Part shown: piece after piece, positions 50,926-59,072 of the stretch
How the letters are laid out: each line of letters starts with the position of its first letter
Numbering within the stretch: the first letter of the stretch is position 1
Assembly: GCA_964470555.1 (NCBI GenBank)
Contig: CAYYDG010000016.1
Location: 62,001 to 126,000 of the forward strand
Source of the DNA: RBC074 sp964470555
GTDB lineage: Bacteria; Acidobacteriota; Blastocatellia; RBC074
Direction of reading: 5' to 3'
Length of the DNA stretch: 64,000 bases
The notes under the pieces: model-generated
Told to the model about the DNA's origin: nothing
Databases searched by the model: none
What the model saw: only the letters and a program-made list of their open reading frames with translations
Program-made: the position numbers and the translations under genes

Positions 50926-53686
50926 CGTTGTTTCCCCCTGTTGGGAATTCCTGTGTTGCCAGTTCCGCTTTCAGCCACTTTTTGTCAGCAGGCAAATTGT
51001 AACAGCGCGCACCGGTCGCGTTGTAAATCGCATTGATGATCGCAGGCGTCGTCGGGATTGAAGCCAACTCGCCGACGCCTTTGCCGCCGTAAGGGCCGTC
51101 TTTGGTTTCGTGTTCGATGAAGAAGGAAATCACTTCGGGCGTTTGGTCAATCTCGGGCAGGTTGCACTTTTTCAACGTGTCGGTTTGCACGAAGCCGTCT
51201 TTCATGACGAAGTTTTCCTGAAGCGCCATTCCCAAGCCCATTGAAATGCTGCCTTCGACCTGACCTTGCAGCGCCAGCGGATTGATGACGCGGCCTACGT
51301 CGCTGGCGGCGATGACTTTCAGCACTTTGGTTTCGCCGGTTTTGACGTCCACTTCGACCAGCACGGCTTGCGCGCCGAAGCCGAAGGCGAAGTGATGATA
51401 CGGTTCGCACATCGGCGCAACGTATTGATAGCTCATCTTCGGCAAACGTCCTTCGCGGCGCATCAGTTTGACGATTTCTGTGAGTTCGACGCTGTGGCCG
51501 TTGTTTTTGATAAGGCCGTCGGCGAAGAGCAATTCATCCGGCGGCGCACCGAGCATCTCAGCGGCTCGCAACGAAAGTAGCTTGCGGACTTCCTTGCTCG
51601 CATAGCGCGCGGCATTTCCCGTGACATAAGTCTGACGCGAAGCCGTTGTCGCCGCGCAATCCAGCGTGCGATCAGTGTCGGCGACCAACACGTCAACTTT
51701 GTCGTAAGGCACGCCGAGTTCTTCGCTGACGACTTGCGCCAGCACGCCGACCAGGCCTTGACCGATTTCGGCTGCGCCTGCGCGCACGGCAGCGCGGCCA
51801 TTGGCGAAGAGTTCGACTTCGGCTCCTGCGGCATCGTAAGCGCCGCTGCCGAATCCTGTGTTTTTGTATGCGCACGCCACGCCCCAGGCGCGGCGTTTGT
51901 CGCCTTCGACGGCAACGAACGGATGCTTTTCCATTTCCGCGGCGACGGTTTCGAGGGCGTCAGCCAGCCCGCAGCTTTCGTGCATGACTTGTCCGGCCAG
52001 CGTTTGCTTGCCGTAATTCAAGACGTTCTTGCGACGGATTTCGACCGGCGACAAGCCTAGCGCTTCGGCCAATTGATCCATCTGATTTTCCATCGCAAAG
52101 ACGCTTTGCGTGACGCCGAAGCCTCGGAACGCGCCCGAAGGCACGTTGTTTGTGTACATCGCGTAGGTGTCCACCTTGACGTTTTTGACTTCATACGCAC
52201 CGGCGGCGTGCGTGGTGGCGCGCAGCATGACGTGGCTGCTCAAACTGGCGTAAGCGCCGCCGTCGCCCCAGATTTCAGCTTCATGCGCGGTGATTGTGCC
52301 GTCTTTGCGCGCGCCGGTTTTCATCTTGATGCGCGTGGCGTGGCGTTTGGGATGCACCATCAAAGACTCTTTGCGGCTGAGCACCATTTTGACCGGGCGT
52401 TTGGTGACGTAAGCCGCCAGCGCCGCGTGAATCTGGACGGACACATCCTCCTTGCCGCCGAATGCGCCGCCGATCAGACAATTGATGACGCGGACTTGGT
52501 CTTCGGGCAGATTCAAACTCGCGGCGATTTGTGCGCGGTCGCCAAACGGGATTTGTCCGCCGCAATACACAGTGATCCTGCCGGTCGGATCGGGCACAGC
52601 CAATCCGGCTTCGGGTTCGATAAAAGCGTGTTCGACGGTTTGCGTGCTGTATTCGCGTTCGATGATGACATCGGCTTCGGCAAAGCCTCGGGCGATGTCG
52701 CCGTTTTCCAGATGGTAATGCTTCAGGCAATTGCCGTGTTCTTTGGGATCGTGATGCGGAACCTGCGCGTGCAGAATCGGCGCGTCTGGCAAGGCGGCTT
52801 CTTTTGGCCCGGTGACGACTGGCAGCGGTTCGTATTCGACTTCGATCAGTTTTAAGGCTTCGGTGGCCAGGCTTTCAGATTCAGCGACAACCAGTGCGAT
52901 GGCATCGCCAACGTAGCGCACCTTGTCATAACAAAGCACCGGCCAGTCAACTTCGTGAACGCCGCAATCTTTGCGTCCGGGAATGTCATCGGCAGTCAGC
53001 ACAGCGGCGACGCCTGCCAAAGCCTTCGCCTTGCTCACGTCCACTTTCAGCAAACGCGCATGCGGTTGCGCGCTGCGCAGGGCGCGAGCGTGCAACATTC
53101 CGTCAACGTAAAGATCATCGGCATAAATTCCTTTGCCGGTGACTTTTTCAACGGCGTCAGGGCGCGGCAGCGGTTGGCTGATGGCGTGGAGCGGCTTTTT
53201 GACAGCAGGCAGCGGCGGAACTTGCTGACCGGCGGCTTGTTGGACGGCGCGGATGATGGCGTTGTGGCCGGTGCAGCGGCAGAGGTTCCATTTGTGACCG
53301 TCGTAAATTTCCTGGAGCGTCGGGTTCGGATTTTTTTCGAGCAACGCAATCGTCGCCATCACAAAGCCCGGCGTGCAAAAGCCGCATTGCGTAGCGCCTT
53401 GTTCGATGTAGGCCTGCTGGACGGGATGCAGTTCACCGTTGGCCACGCCTTCGATGGTGCGAATGTTCGCGCCGTCTACTCGCTTCATGGGAACGATGCA
53501 CGAACGCACAGCTTCCCCGTTGCTGATGACCATGCAACTGCCGCAATGGCCGGTGGCGCAGCCGTCTTTGGTTCCGGTCAGGTGCAATTCATCGCGCAGC
53601 ACGTCCATCAGATTGGTTTTGGGCGATGCGCTGACCTCGACTTCGTTGCCGTTGACGGTCAATCGAAACGTCTGTTTCTCGCTCAT
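50915..53686 (-). CDS. Fused [2Fe-2S]/molybdenum hydroxylase of the xanthine dehydrogenase family
   Basis: 923 aa. Residues ~5-155 bind two [2Fe-2S] clusters: Cys43, 48, 51 and 63, then Cys101, 104, 136 and 138 (CGFCTPG, CRCTGH). The rest is the molybdopterin domain, with QIPFGDR, GGAFGGKEDVS, GAFRGFGVTQ, EIGQGLVG and GGKGVGELASIP; the last supplies the catalytic glutamate. The Fe-S plus Mo fusion without a flavin domain resembles E. coli XdhD and the selenium-dependent hydroxylases that accompany SsnA. No FAD subunit or selenium-handling gene is in the window. Likely oxidises a purine or other N-heterocycle. Confidence 0.9.
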   Translation of the reverse strand: MSEKQTFRLTVNGNEVEVSASPKTNLMDVLRDELHLTGTKDGCATGHCGSCMVISNGEAVRSCIVPMKRVDGANIRTIEGVANGELHPVQQAYIEQGATQCGFCTPGFVMATIALLEKNPNPTLQEIYDGHKWNLCRCTGHNAIIRAVQQAAGQQVPPLPAVKKPLHAISQPLPRPDAVEKVTGKGIYADDLYVDGMLHARALRSAQPHARLLKVDVSKAKALAGVAAVLTADDIPGRKDCGVHEVDWPVLCYDKVRYVGDAIALVVAESESLATEALKLIEVEYEPLPVVTGPKEAALPDAPILHAQVPHHDPKEHGNCLKHYHLENGDIARGFAEADVIIEREYSTQTVEHAFIEPEAGLAVPDPTGRITVYCGGQIPFGDRAQIAASLNLPEDQVRVINCLIGGAFGGKEDVSVQIHAALAAYVTKRPVKMVLSRKESLMVHPKRHATRIKMKTGARKDGTITAHEAEIWGDGGAYASLSSHVMLRATTHAAGAYEVKNVKVDTYAMYTNNVPSGAFRGFGVTQSVFAMENQMDQLAEALGLSPVEIRRKNVLNYGKQTLAGQVMHESCGLADALETVAAEMEKHPFVAVEGDKRRAWGVACAYKNTGFGSGAYDAAGAEVELFANGRAAVRAGAAEIGQGLVGVLAQVVSEELGVPYDKVDVLVADTDRTLDCAATTASRQTYVTGNAARYASKEVRKLLSLRAAEMLGAPPDELLFADGLIKNNGHSVELTEIVKLMRREGRLPKMSYQYVAPMCEPYHHFAFGFGAQAVLVEVDVKTGETKVLKVIAASDVGRVINPLALQGQVEGSISMGLGMALQENFVMKDGFVQTDTLKKCNLPEIDQTPEVISFFIEHETKDGPYGGKGVGELASIPTTPAIINAIYNATGARCYNLPADKKWLKAELATQEFPTGGNNDEQ

Positions 53687-53700
53687 AAAACTTCCTCATT

Positions 53701-53803
53701 GGGTACGCAGCGCCTGTGGCCTGCGAGGATTCTGCGAAACATCTCTTGAAAAAAGAAAAGCATGAACTGCCAGCACCTTGCAGCATGGAAGGTATGCGTA
53801 CCC
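53701..53803. repeat. Intergenic inverted repeat
   Basis: 9-bp perfect arms GGGTACGCA (53701-53709) and TGCGTACCC (53795-53803) enclose a GC-rich stem-forming interior. It fills the gap between the Mo hydroxylase and MDR genes and may terminate the latter. Confidence 0.6.
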
Positions 53804-53813
53804 GGCTGGGCAG

Positions 53814-54821
53814 TTACAGTTTGACGACGATTTTGCCGAAATGGCCGCCGCTTTCCATCAATTGCAAAGCCTCATGGATTTGACTCAAATTGAAAACGCG
53901 ATCCACCACCGGCTTCATTTGATGATGCGTGATGGCGCGATTCATGGCTTCGAACATTTCGCGGTGCCCGACAAAGATGCCTTGCAAACGAATGCTTTTC
54001 ATCAAGACCAGCACAGGGTTGATGCCGCTGCCCGCCGACAGAGCGCCAATGACCGAAATCATTCCGCCGATGCGAATGGCTTTCAGCGAACGTTCGATGG
54101 TTCCCGCGCCTCCGACTTCGACGATGTGGTCAATGCCTGCGCCGCCGTTTAACCCTTTTGCGGCTTTGTCCCAATCGGGATTGGTTTTGTAATTCACGCC
54201 GTCGGTGATGCCCATCGCCGCCAACCGCGCCAGTTTTTCGTCGCTGCTGGAAGTGGCTATGACGCGCGCTCCATGCATCTGGGCGAATTGCGCGGCGAAG
54301 AGCGAAACGCCGCCGGTTCCTTGCACCAACACGGTGTCGCCGGCTTTGGTTCGGCCTTTGTCAACGACTGCGTTCCAGGCGGTCAGCCCTGCGCAGGGCA
54401 ACGTGGCGGCTTCTTCGTAATTCAGATGTTCCGGGCAGGCGATGACGCCGGTTTCTTCCAGCGCAACCAGCTCGGCCAGCATGCCCGTTTGGTCGCCTCC
54501 GCCTTTGGCCGTGCGCGCTTTGGCTTCGTTGGGTTCGCCGCCAGTCCAGTTTTGAAAGAACGTGCCGATGACGCGGTCGCCGGGTTTGAAACTTTTGACT
54601 TCGCTGCCGACGGCGACAACTTCGCCTGCGCCGTCGGAGAAGGGAATCATGGGCAATTTCAATCGCGGGTTGTACGTGCCTTTGACCACCATCAGATCGC
54701 GGTAATTCAGCGACACTGCATGGACTTTGACTATCACTTGCCGAGCGCCGGGTTGCGGATCGGGTTTTTCGACCAGGGTCAATCCTTCAATGCCAAACTG
54801 CTGAAGTTCGTAAGCCTTCAT
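53814..54821 (-). CDS. Medium-chain dehydrogenase/reductase, quinone oxidoreductase-like
   Basis: 335 aa NAD(P)-dependent oxidoreductase. The start at ATG 54821 has AAGGAG 7 nt upstream. The GroES-like domain (LNYRDLMVVKGTYN, PFSDGAGEVVAVG) is followed by a Rossmann domain (VQGTGGVSLFAAQFAQMHGA). Zinc-site cysteines of alcohol dehydrogenases are absent: the usual CGTD is replaced by NYRD, so it should be zinc-independent, like quinone or enoyl reductases. It lies upstream of the Mo hydroxylase on the same strand and may share its pathway. Confidence 0.88.
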   Translation of the reverse strand: MKAYELQQFGIEGLTLVEKPDPQPGARQVIVKVHAVSLNYRDLMVVKGTYNPRLKLPMIPFSDGAGEVVAVGSEVKSFKPGDRVIGTFFQNWTGGEPNEAKARTAKGGGDQTGMLAELVALEETGVIACPEHLNYEEAATLPCAGLTAWNAVVDKGRTKAGDTVLVQGTGGVSLFAAQFAQMHGARVIATSSSDEKLARLAAMGITDGVNYKTNPDWDKAAKGLNGGAGIDHIVEVGGAGTIERSLKAIRIGGMISVIGALSAGSGINPVLVLMKSIRLQGIFVGHREMFEAMNRAITHHQMKPVVDRVFNLSQIHEALQLMESGGHFGKIVVKL

Positions 54822-54898
54822 TTTTTGCTCCTTGGGGTTTTTGATTGCTGTGTGCAGAGAAGATCGGGAAAACTGACAGAAAGCTTCGGCGAGAGCGA

Positions 54899-55681
54899 TC
54901 AGTGGTCGCGCCGCAGCTTGATCCACCAATCGCCAGGCGGAACGTCGCGGTCAACGCCTTCATAACGCGCCATCAATTCCTTGTCGGTGACGATGTGTCC
55001 CTGCAACCAGGCTTCGGCGGAGAGCCAGGCGCCGGGTTTCAGTTCGCCTTTCAGATCGGCGCGTTTGATGATGACTTCAATTTTGATTTTGCCTGCGTCC
55101 ACGTCCACCCAGAGCAATGGTTCTTCCGTGCGTGGGTTGTAGATTTCTCGCCAGGAAAGAATTTGACCGCGAATGATGTAATCGGTGTCGGTCGTTTTGC
55201 GATATTCGGGACGGTCTGGCAGCGGCTCGAAGACAGGCTTGATTTTTCGGGAGCTGATGCGCGCGCGATAGGCCAATCCCGACACCACCGCCGTGATTGG
55301 GCGTTCACGGAAATCCAGCGGGTTGATTTCAGTGATGTTTTGCAGCGCAAACATCAATTCCAGCGGCGAATCCAGCACGGCTCCGCGCACAATGGCTTCG
55401 CCGTCTTCTTCGTATTCCAGAATTTCCCAGGGGTAAAACCCCAGCATGCGCTGGCCGCGAAACGCCGGACGGCAATCGGCGTAAAACATGCCTTTGGCTG
55501 ATTCATACAGCACGGTCCAGACTTCCAAACCCGATCCCAGTCTCCAACAGCATCCGTGCAGAGTTCCCTGCGGGCGATGGGCTTTGCTGATCGCGCCGAG
55601 TTGATGCGCCTGTTCGGCCAACGCCTTGTACGAGGCGTCGTCTTTGATTTGAAATCCGATTGCGTCAAACGGCTCAGGCAT
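54899..55681 (-). CDS. Conserved hypothetical protein, 260 aa
   Basis: Not recognised. Soluble, no signal peptide. The first ~100 residues include a Cys-Cys-Trp run (GTLHGCCWRLGSGLEVWTVL) and aromatic beta-rich segments. The C-terminal half (YIIRGQILSWREIYNPRTEE, KIKIEVIIKRADLKGELKPG) looks like an OB-fold or similar small beta-barrel. Same-strand neighbours are the 74-aa gene 33 nt upstream and the MDR gene 77 nt downstream. Confidence 0.7.
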   Translation of the reverse strand: MPEPFDAIGFQIKDDASYKALAEQAHQLGAISKAHRPQGTLHGCCWRLGSGLEVWTVLYESAKGMFYADCRPAFRGQRMLGFYPWEILEYEEDGEAIVRGAVLDSPLELMFALQNITEINPLDFRERPITAVVSGLAYRARISSRKIKPVFEPLPDRPEYRKTTDTDYIIRGQILSWREIYNPRTEEPLLWVDVDAGKIKIEVIIKRADLKGELKPGAWLSAEAWLQGHIVTDKELMARYEGVDRDVPPGDWWIKLRRDH

Positions 55682-55714
55682 AAATTCAGCAAATTCAGGC
55701 GCGGCGATGTGTTT

Positions 55715-55939
55715 TCACCGCCGGTCAGTTTTCTTTTCACGGCGGGACTGGTTTTGAAACACCGCCGGGTTCGGTGGGGCATATTGACGGATGCCACGAA
55801 TGTTCCGCGCGCGTCCGTGCGTGGGCAATTCATTGCTGCGAATCATTTCCGCAAACAAATCCATGTCGTAATCGCATTCGCGCGACATTTCTTCGCGAAT
55901 GGCTTCCATCTCTTCCAGAAAACGCGGGCGATGATACAT
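55715..55939 (-). CDS. Small conserved-looking hypothetical protein, 74 aa
   Basis: Highly charged protein beginning MYHRPRFLEEMEAIREEMSR and continuing CDYDMDLFAEMIRSNE. The N-terminal two thirds are helical and acidic; the tail is basic and probably disordered. It follows the PIN-domain gene by ~75 nt and may be its partner, although antitoxins usually come first. A dyad built from GGTCGGTGG/CCGACAACC repeats lies between them (about 55941-56013). Confidence 0.6.
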   Translation of the reverse strand: MYHRPRFLEEMEAIREEMSRECDYDMDLFAEMIRSNELPTHGRARNIRGIRQYAPPNPAVFQNQSRREKKTDRR

Positions 55940-56013
55940 ATTCGGTGGTCGGTAGCTGGTGGTCGGTGGTTGGTTTCAGCATCGCCGACAACCGGCCACC
56001 GATCACCGCATAC

Positions 56014-56475
56014 CTAAAGTTCACTTACCAAAAATTCCGGCGTGACGATTTCCGGGACGAAAAAACCGGCGGCGGTATTGAACAGTTTGATTCGGGCTTG
56101 CCGGTGAACACTGGCCAGATGGCCAAAGTTCCAGGTCACCAGATAATCAATTTTGTGAAACGACGCCAGCGCGACGTGCAGGGCGTCGCCCAGAAACTTG
56201 CGCTGAAAAATGCCGCGCCCGATGTATCCGTCGGCCAGAATGGCGGCTTCTTCGGAAATTTCGAGCTGCGGCAAGTGGGCGATCAGTTTCAGGTAACTGC
56301 GACGATACGGTTCGCGTGTGCGTTCCAGTTCGCGCTCGACCAGCGGCGAAACGTAAGCGCGGTAGTTTTTCAATTCATGTTCCCACCAACGAATCGTCAG
56401 GTCGCGGCGAAACGATTCTCCTTTGTCCAGATAGGCGCCGATGACCGACGTTTCAAGGTAAATGGTCGGAATCAT
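56014..56475 (-). CDS. PIN-domain protein (putative VapC-like ribonuclease)
   Basis: 153 aa PIN domain. Strand 1 is YLETSVIGAYLD, with Glu8 where most have Asp. VERELERT supplies the second acid, FLGDALHVALASFHKIDYLV the third, and TWNFGHLA the fourth block. This is the DUF-type PIN subgroup often found singly in soil bacteria. The gene starts 11 nt after the protease stop on the same strand. Whether it is a toxin with the 74-aa protein as partner is open. Confidence 0.85.
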   Translation of the reverse strand: MIPTIYLETSVIGAYLDKGESFRRDLTIRWWEHELKNYRAYVSPLVERELERTREPYRRSYLKLIAHLPQLEISEEAAILADGYIGRGIFQRKFLGDALHVALASFHKIDYLVTWNFGHLASVHRQARIKLFNTAAGFFVPEIVTPEFLVSEL

Positions 56476-56486
56476 AAATCTGGAAC

Positions 56487-58127
56487 TCAGTTTTTTTCTG
56501 CGACCACCGAAATCGCGGGGCTTTGCGGCGTCAGACCCAGATAATGCCGGCGCAAATCCAGCACCACGCGAAAATGACGCAGATAATCGCCGCCCAGAAC
56601 GCCGTGTTGTTCAAAGCCGGAGGTTTCGTTGACGGCTTCCAGGTCGAGAATCAACGCCCGCGAATTGGTTTTTCGCAGGTTGTTGACCGTCAGCGTCGAA
56701 AGCCCCAGTGCTTCAGCGCCTTCTTCAATGCCGGCAGCGCCGATGACACGGAAACTTTCGCCTTGCAGTTTCATGCCTTCCAGGTCGTAACGTTTGACGG
56801 CGGCTTTGGAAATCACGGAAATGGTCGCGCCGGTATCCACAATGAAATTCAACGGACGATCCATCGTCGGCAGATGAGCTTCGGCGCTGGCCAATCCGCC
56901 ACTGGTGCTGCGAATTGGAACTTCAACGCCCAAGCCTGCCAACGCGCCCAGATTTTCCAGTTTCGGCGCGGCGGCAGATTCGCCGGGTTTCGCTTCGGCG
57001 ACATCCGCAGCGGGTTTTGCCAACTGGTCTTCGCGCAACGGCGAACGATCGAAGATCATTTGCTGTGTTTTGTAATCCAGCGTCACCGCGTAATTCGACA
57101 ACACGGACAGCCCTATGTAACCGTCAGAGCGTTCGCCTTCAGGCGTGTCTTCGGTGGAATGAACCGTGCGGATGTAAATCGGCACGGTGTCAATTCTGGC
57201 TTCGCCGATCTGGATGGAATCGAGCACGCCATACAGAATCGGAAACGTGCCGCTGCCTCCGATGGCACGCGCGTTGCCGCCTTTGGCGACGGGTTTGATG
57301 CCAAGAGCCAGAGCGGTTTTATCAGAAAGCACTGACATGCTGGCTCCGGTGTCAATCACGAAGCGGAACGGACCTTTGCCGTTGATAATGATTTTGATGA
57401 ACGGACGATTGTTGACCAGATCAAATGAAACGGTGGAAAGTTCCTTGCCGCTGACGCGATTGATTTTGGTCGTGCCCAGATAACGATAAAAATCAATCAG
57501 CCCTTTGATTCGCGCCCGGCGCTCGGCGTCGGTTTTCGGCGAGACTTCCAGAAAACGCTGATAAGCGTCCGCTGCTTCGTTGTAATACTCCAGCCGCGAA
57601 CAGGCGCGCGCCAGCGAAACGTAATAATCCGGTTCGTTGGGATCCAGGGCGATGGCTCGACGCAATCCGTCGTAAGCCGTCTTGGCGCGATTTTCAAAGT
57701 ATTCGATTTCCGACAGTCCGGCGATGGCCAGCGCCTGTTTTTGATCGAATTTGACGGCGGTGTACAACGCTTCTATCGAGTTGCGGAATTCGCCGGAGCG
57801 CAACAGCGCAGTGCCGAGCAGGGCGAACGCCCGCGCATTCAACGGGTCGGCGGAAATCACCTGCGCCGCATGTTCGTAAGCGGTTTGCAACTTCATCTGC
57901 TTCATCAGCGCGTAACTCAATCCCAGTCGAGCGACTTTGTCCGCCATGTCCTTTTCGAGCAGTTGCAGATAAATTTTCTCGGCTTCAGGGAAATTCGCGG
58001 CGCGCATTTCCTTTTCGGCGCGTTTCAACGCCTTGCCGCGCGATTCCGCCAAAACAGGTAAGCTCACGGTTACGATCAGCGCCACAACCGTCAGAGTGAA
58101 TGTCAGCATCCGGAGAGCGGATTTCAT
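56487..58127 (-). CDS. Secreted TPR protein with two retropepsin-like aspartic protease domains
   Basis: 546 aa. The start at ATG 58127 follows GGAGG by 7 nt and opens a signal peptide (MKSALRMLTFTLTVVALIV, cleaved near VLAES). Residues ~30-205 contain TPR-like helix pairs (AEKIYLQLLEKDMADKVARL). Two clan-AA domains follow: FVIDTGASMSVLS near residue 257 and FIVDTGATISVIS near 429. Each has the catalytic DTG and a later hydrophobic flap/GG region (DGYIGLSVLSNYAVTLDY, HGVLGGDYLRHFRVVLDL). Two single-chain retropepsin units in one protein could pair with each other to make one active site. Probably periplasmic. Confidence 0.88.
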   Translation of the reverse strand: MKSALRMLTFTLTVVALIVTVSLPVLAESRGKALKRAEKEMRAANFPEAEKIYLQLLEKDMADKVARLGLSYALMKQMKLQTAYEHAAQVISADPLNARAFALLGTALLRSGEFRNSIEALYTAVKFDQKQALAIAGLSEIEYFENRAKTAYDGLRRAIALDPNEPDYYVSLARACSRLEYYNEAADAYQRFLEVSPKTDAERRARIKGLIDFYRYLGTTKINRVSGKELSTVSFDLVNNRPFIKIIINGKGPFRFVIDTGASMSVLSDKTALALGIKPVAKGGNARAIGGSGTFPILYGVLDSIQIGEARIDTVPIYIRTVHSTEDTPEGERSDGYIGLSVLSNYAVTLDYKTQQMIFDRSPLREDQLAKPAADVAEAKPGESAAAPKLENLGALAGLGVEVPIRSTSGGLASAEAHLPTMDRPLNFIVDTGATISVISKAAVKRYDLEGMKLQGESFRVIGAAGIEEGAEALGLSTLTVNNLRKTNSRALILDLEAVNETSGFEQHGVLGGDYLRHFRVVLDLRRHYLGLTPQSPAISVVAEKN

Positions 58128-58228
58128 ATCAGTACCTCCAAAAGGGATGAAGGGCGAATTAGGTGTGATGAATGTCGCGCCGTCTGAAGCCTGAAGCAGA
58201 CGATTCATCATTCATCCTTCAGAATTCA

Positions 58229-58882
58229 TCACTTCAAAATCTCGCCGGTTTTGTTCGACCACAGCAGAAGATCAAGTTCGTCGAAATTGATTCTAAGCTC
58301 TGCGGCGAAATTTCTCATCTGCTGTTCGACGATCAGATATTTTTTTTTCGTGGTCGGCGGTTTGGGCGAATCAATCAAACCGACTTCGTGCAGAGTGTTC
58401 AAAATGTGTTTGTCCAGAATCGCGTACCCGCAATAACCTATGTTTCGCAGGTAATGACTGGCTTCCTTGTAACCTATGCCTTTGACGCCGTTGTTGCGGG
58501 CGAAAAAATCCCGCCGTGCTTCGGCGTCCGCGCCGAACGATTCCAGTTTTTCGCTCAGCCGCAATTCGCAATCATTTTTCAGATAATTCCGCGTGTGGAC
58601 GATATAACCGGAACGCGCGCGCGGATACCGATGGGCGCCGACCAGCAGGTTTTCCAATCGTCGCTGGCCGCCGGTGAGCAAATAGCGGCGAACGCGGTCA
58701 ATCGAATTCAATCCCATTCGCGCGCTGGCTCCGGCGGTGAAGATGCAATAACACAATTCTTCAAACAGCCGTGCGTCATTGCCGCTTTGTTTGATGGCGG
58801 CAAATTCCGCCAACCGCGCGCGAATCGCAGCGCGTTTTCCGCTGTAACTTTGTCGCAATTCGTCAATCAGTCCCTGGTTCAT
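58229..58882 (-). CDS. N-glycosylase/DNA lyase, OGG2 type
   Basis: Removes 8-oxoguanine from DNA and cuts the abasic strand. The helix-hairpin-helix is GVKGIGYKEASHYLRNIG, with catalytic Lys139, and Asp157 is in YAILDKHIL, both as in archaeal OGG2. The C-terminus ends in a lysine (KTGEILK), as seen in this family, where the terminal residue helps recognise the base. Length 217 aa fits. It is separated by ~100 nt from the protease gene. Confidence 0.9.
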   Translation of the reverse strand: MNQGLIDELRQSYSGKRAAIRARLAEFAAIKQSGNDARLFEELCYCIFTAGASARMGLNSIDRVRRYLLTGGQRRLENLLVGAHRYPRARSGYIVHTRNYLKNDCELRLSEKLESFGADAEARRDFFARNNGVKGIGYKEASHYLRNIGYCGYAILDKHILNTLHEVGLIDSPKPPTTKKKYLIVEQQMRNFAAELRINFDELDLLLWSNKTGEILK

Positions 58883-59072
58883 TCGTCACCCTGCAATCGC
58901 TTATTTGTCGGCAATGCGCGATCCGTTTTACTGCGCTGGAAGATTCGCGGTCAAACGCCCTCTGGACTTTTGACGCTCAACGAGCAATTCCCCTAGACTG
59001 CTTCGCAGACCTCTAATTCGATTGCAATTTGTTTTTTGCCCCGTTTCCACGCTCGAAGTAACAAAACAAAAA

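Noticed and set aside
50915..53686. Selenocysteine (in-frame TGA) in the Mo hydroxylase
   Set aside because: The frame is open throughout; any selenium would be a labile cofactor, which sequence cannot show.
30000..54000. Prophage or integrative element
   Set aside because: No integrase, phage structural genes, conjugation genes or att-like repeats flanking a tRNA are visible.
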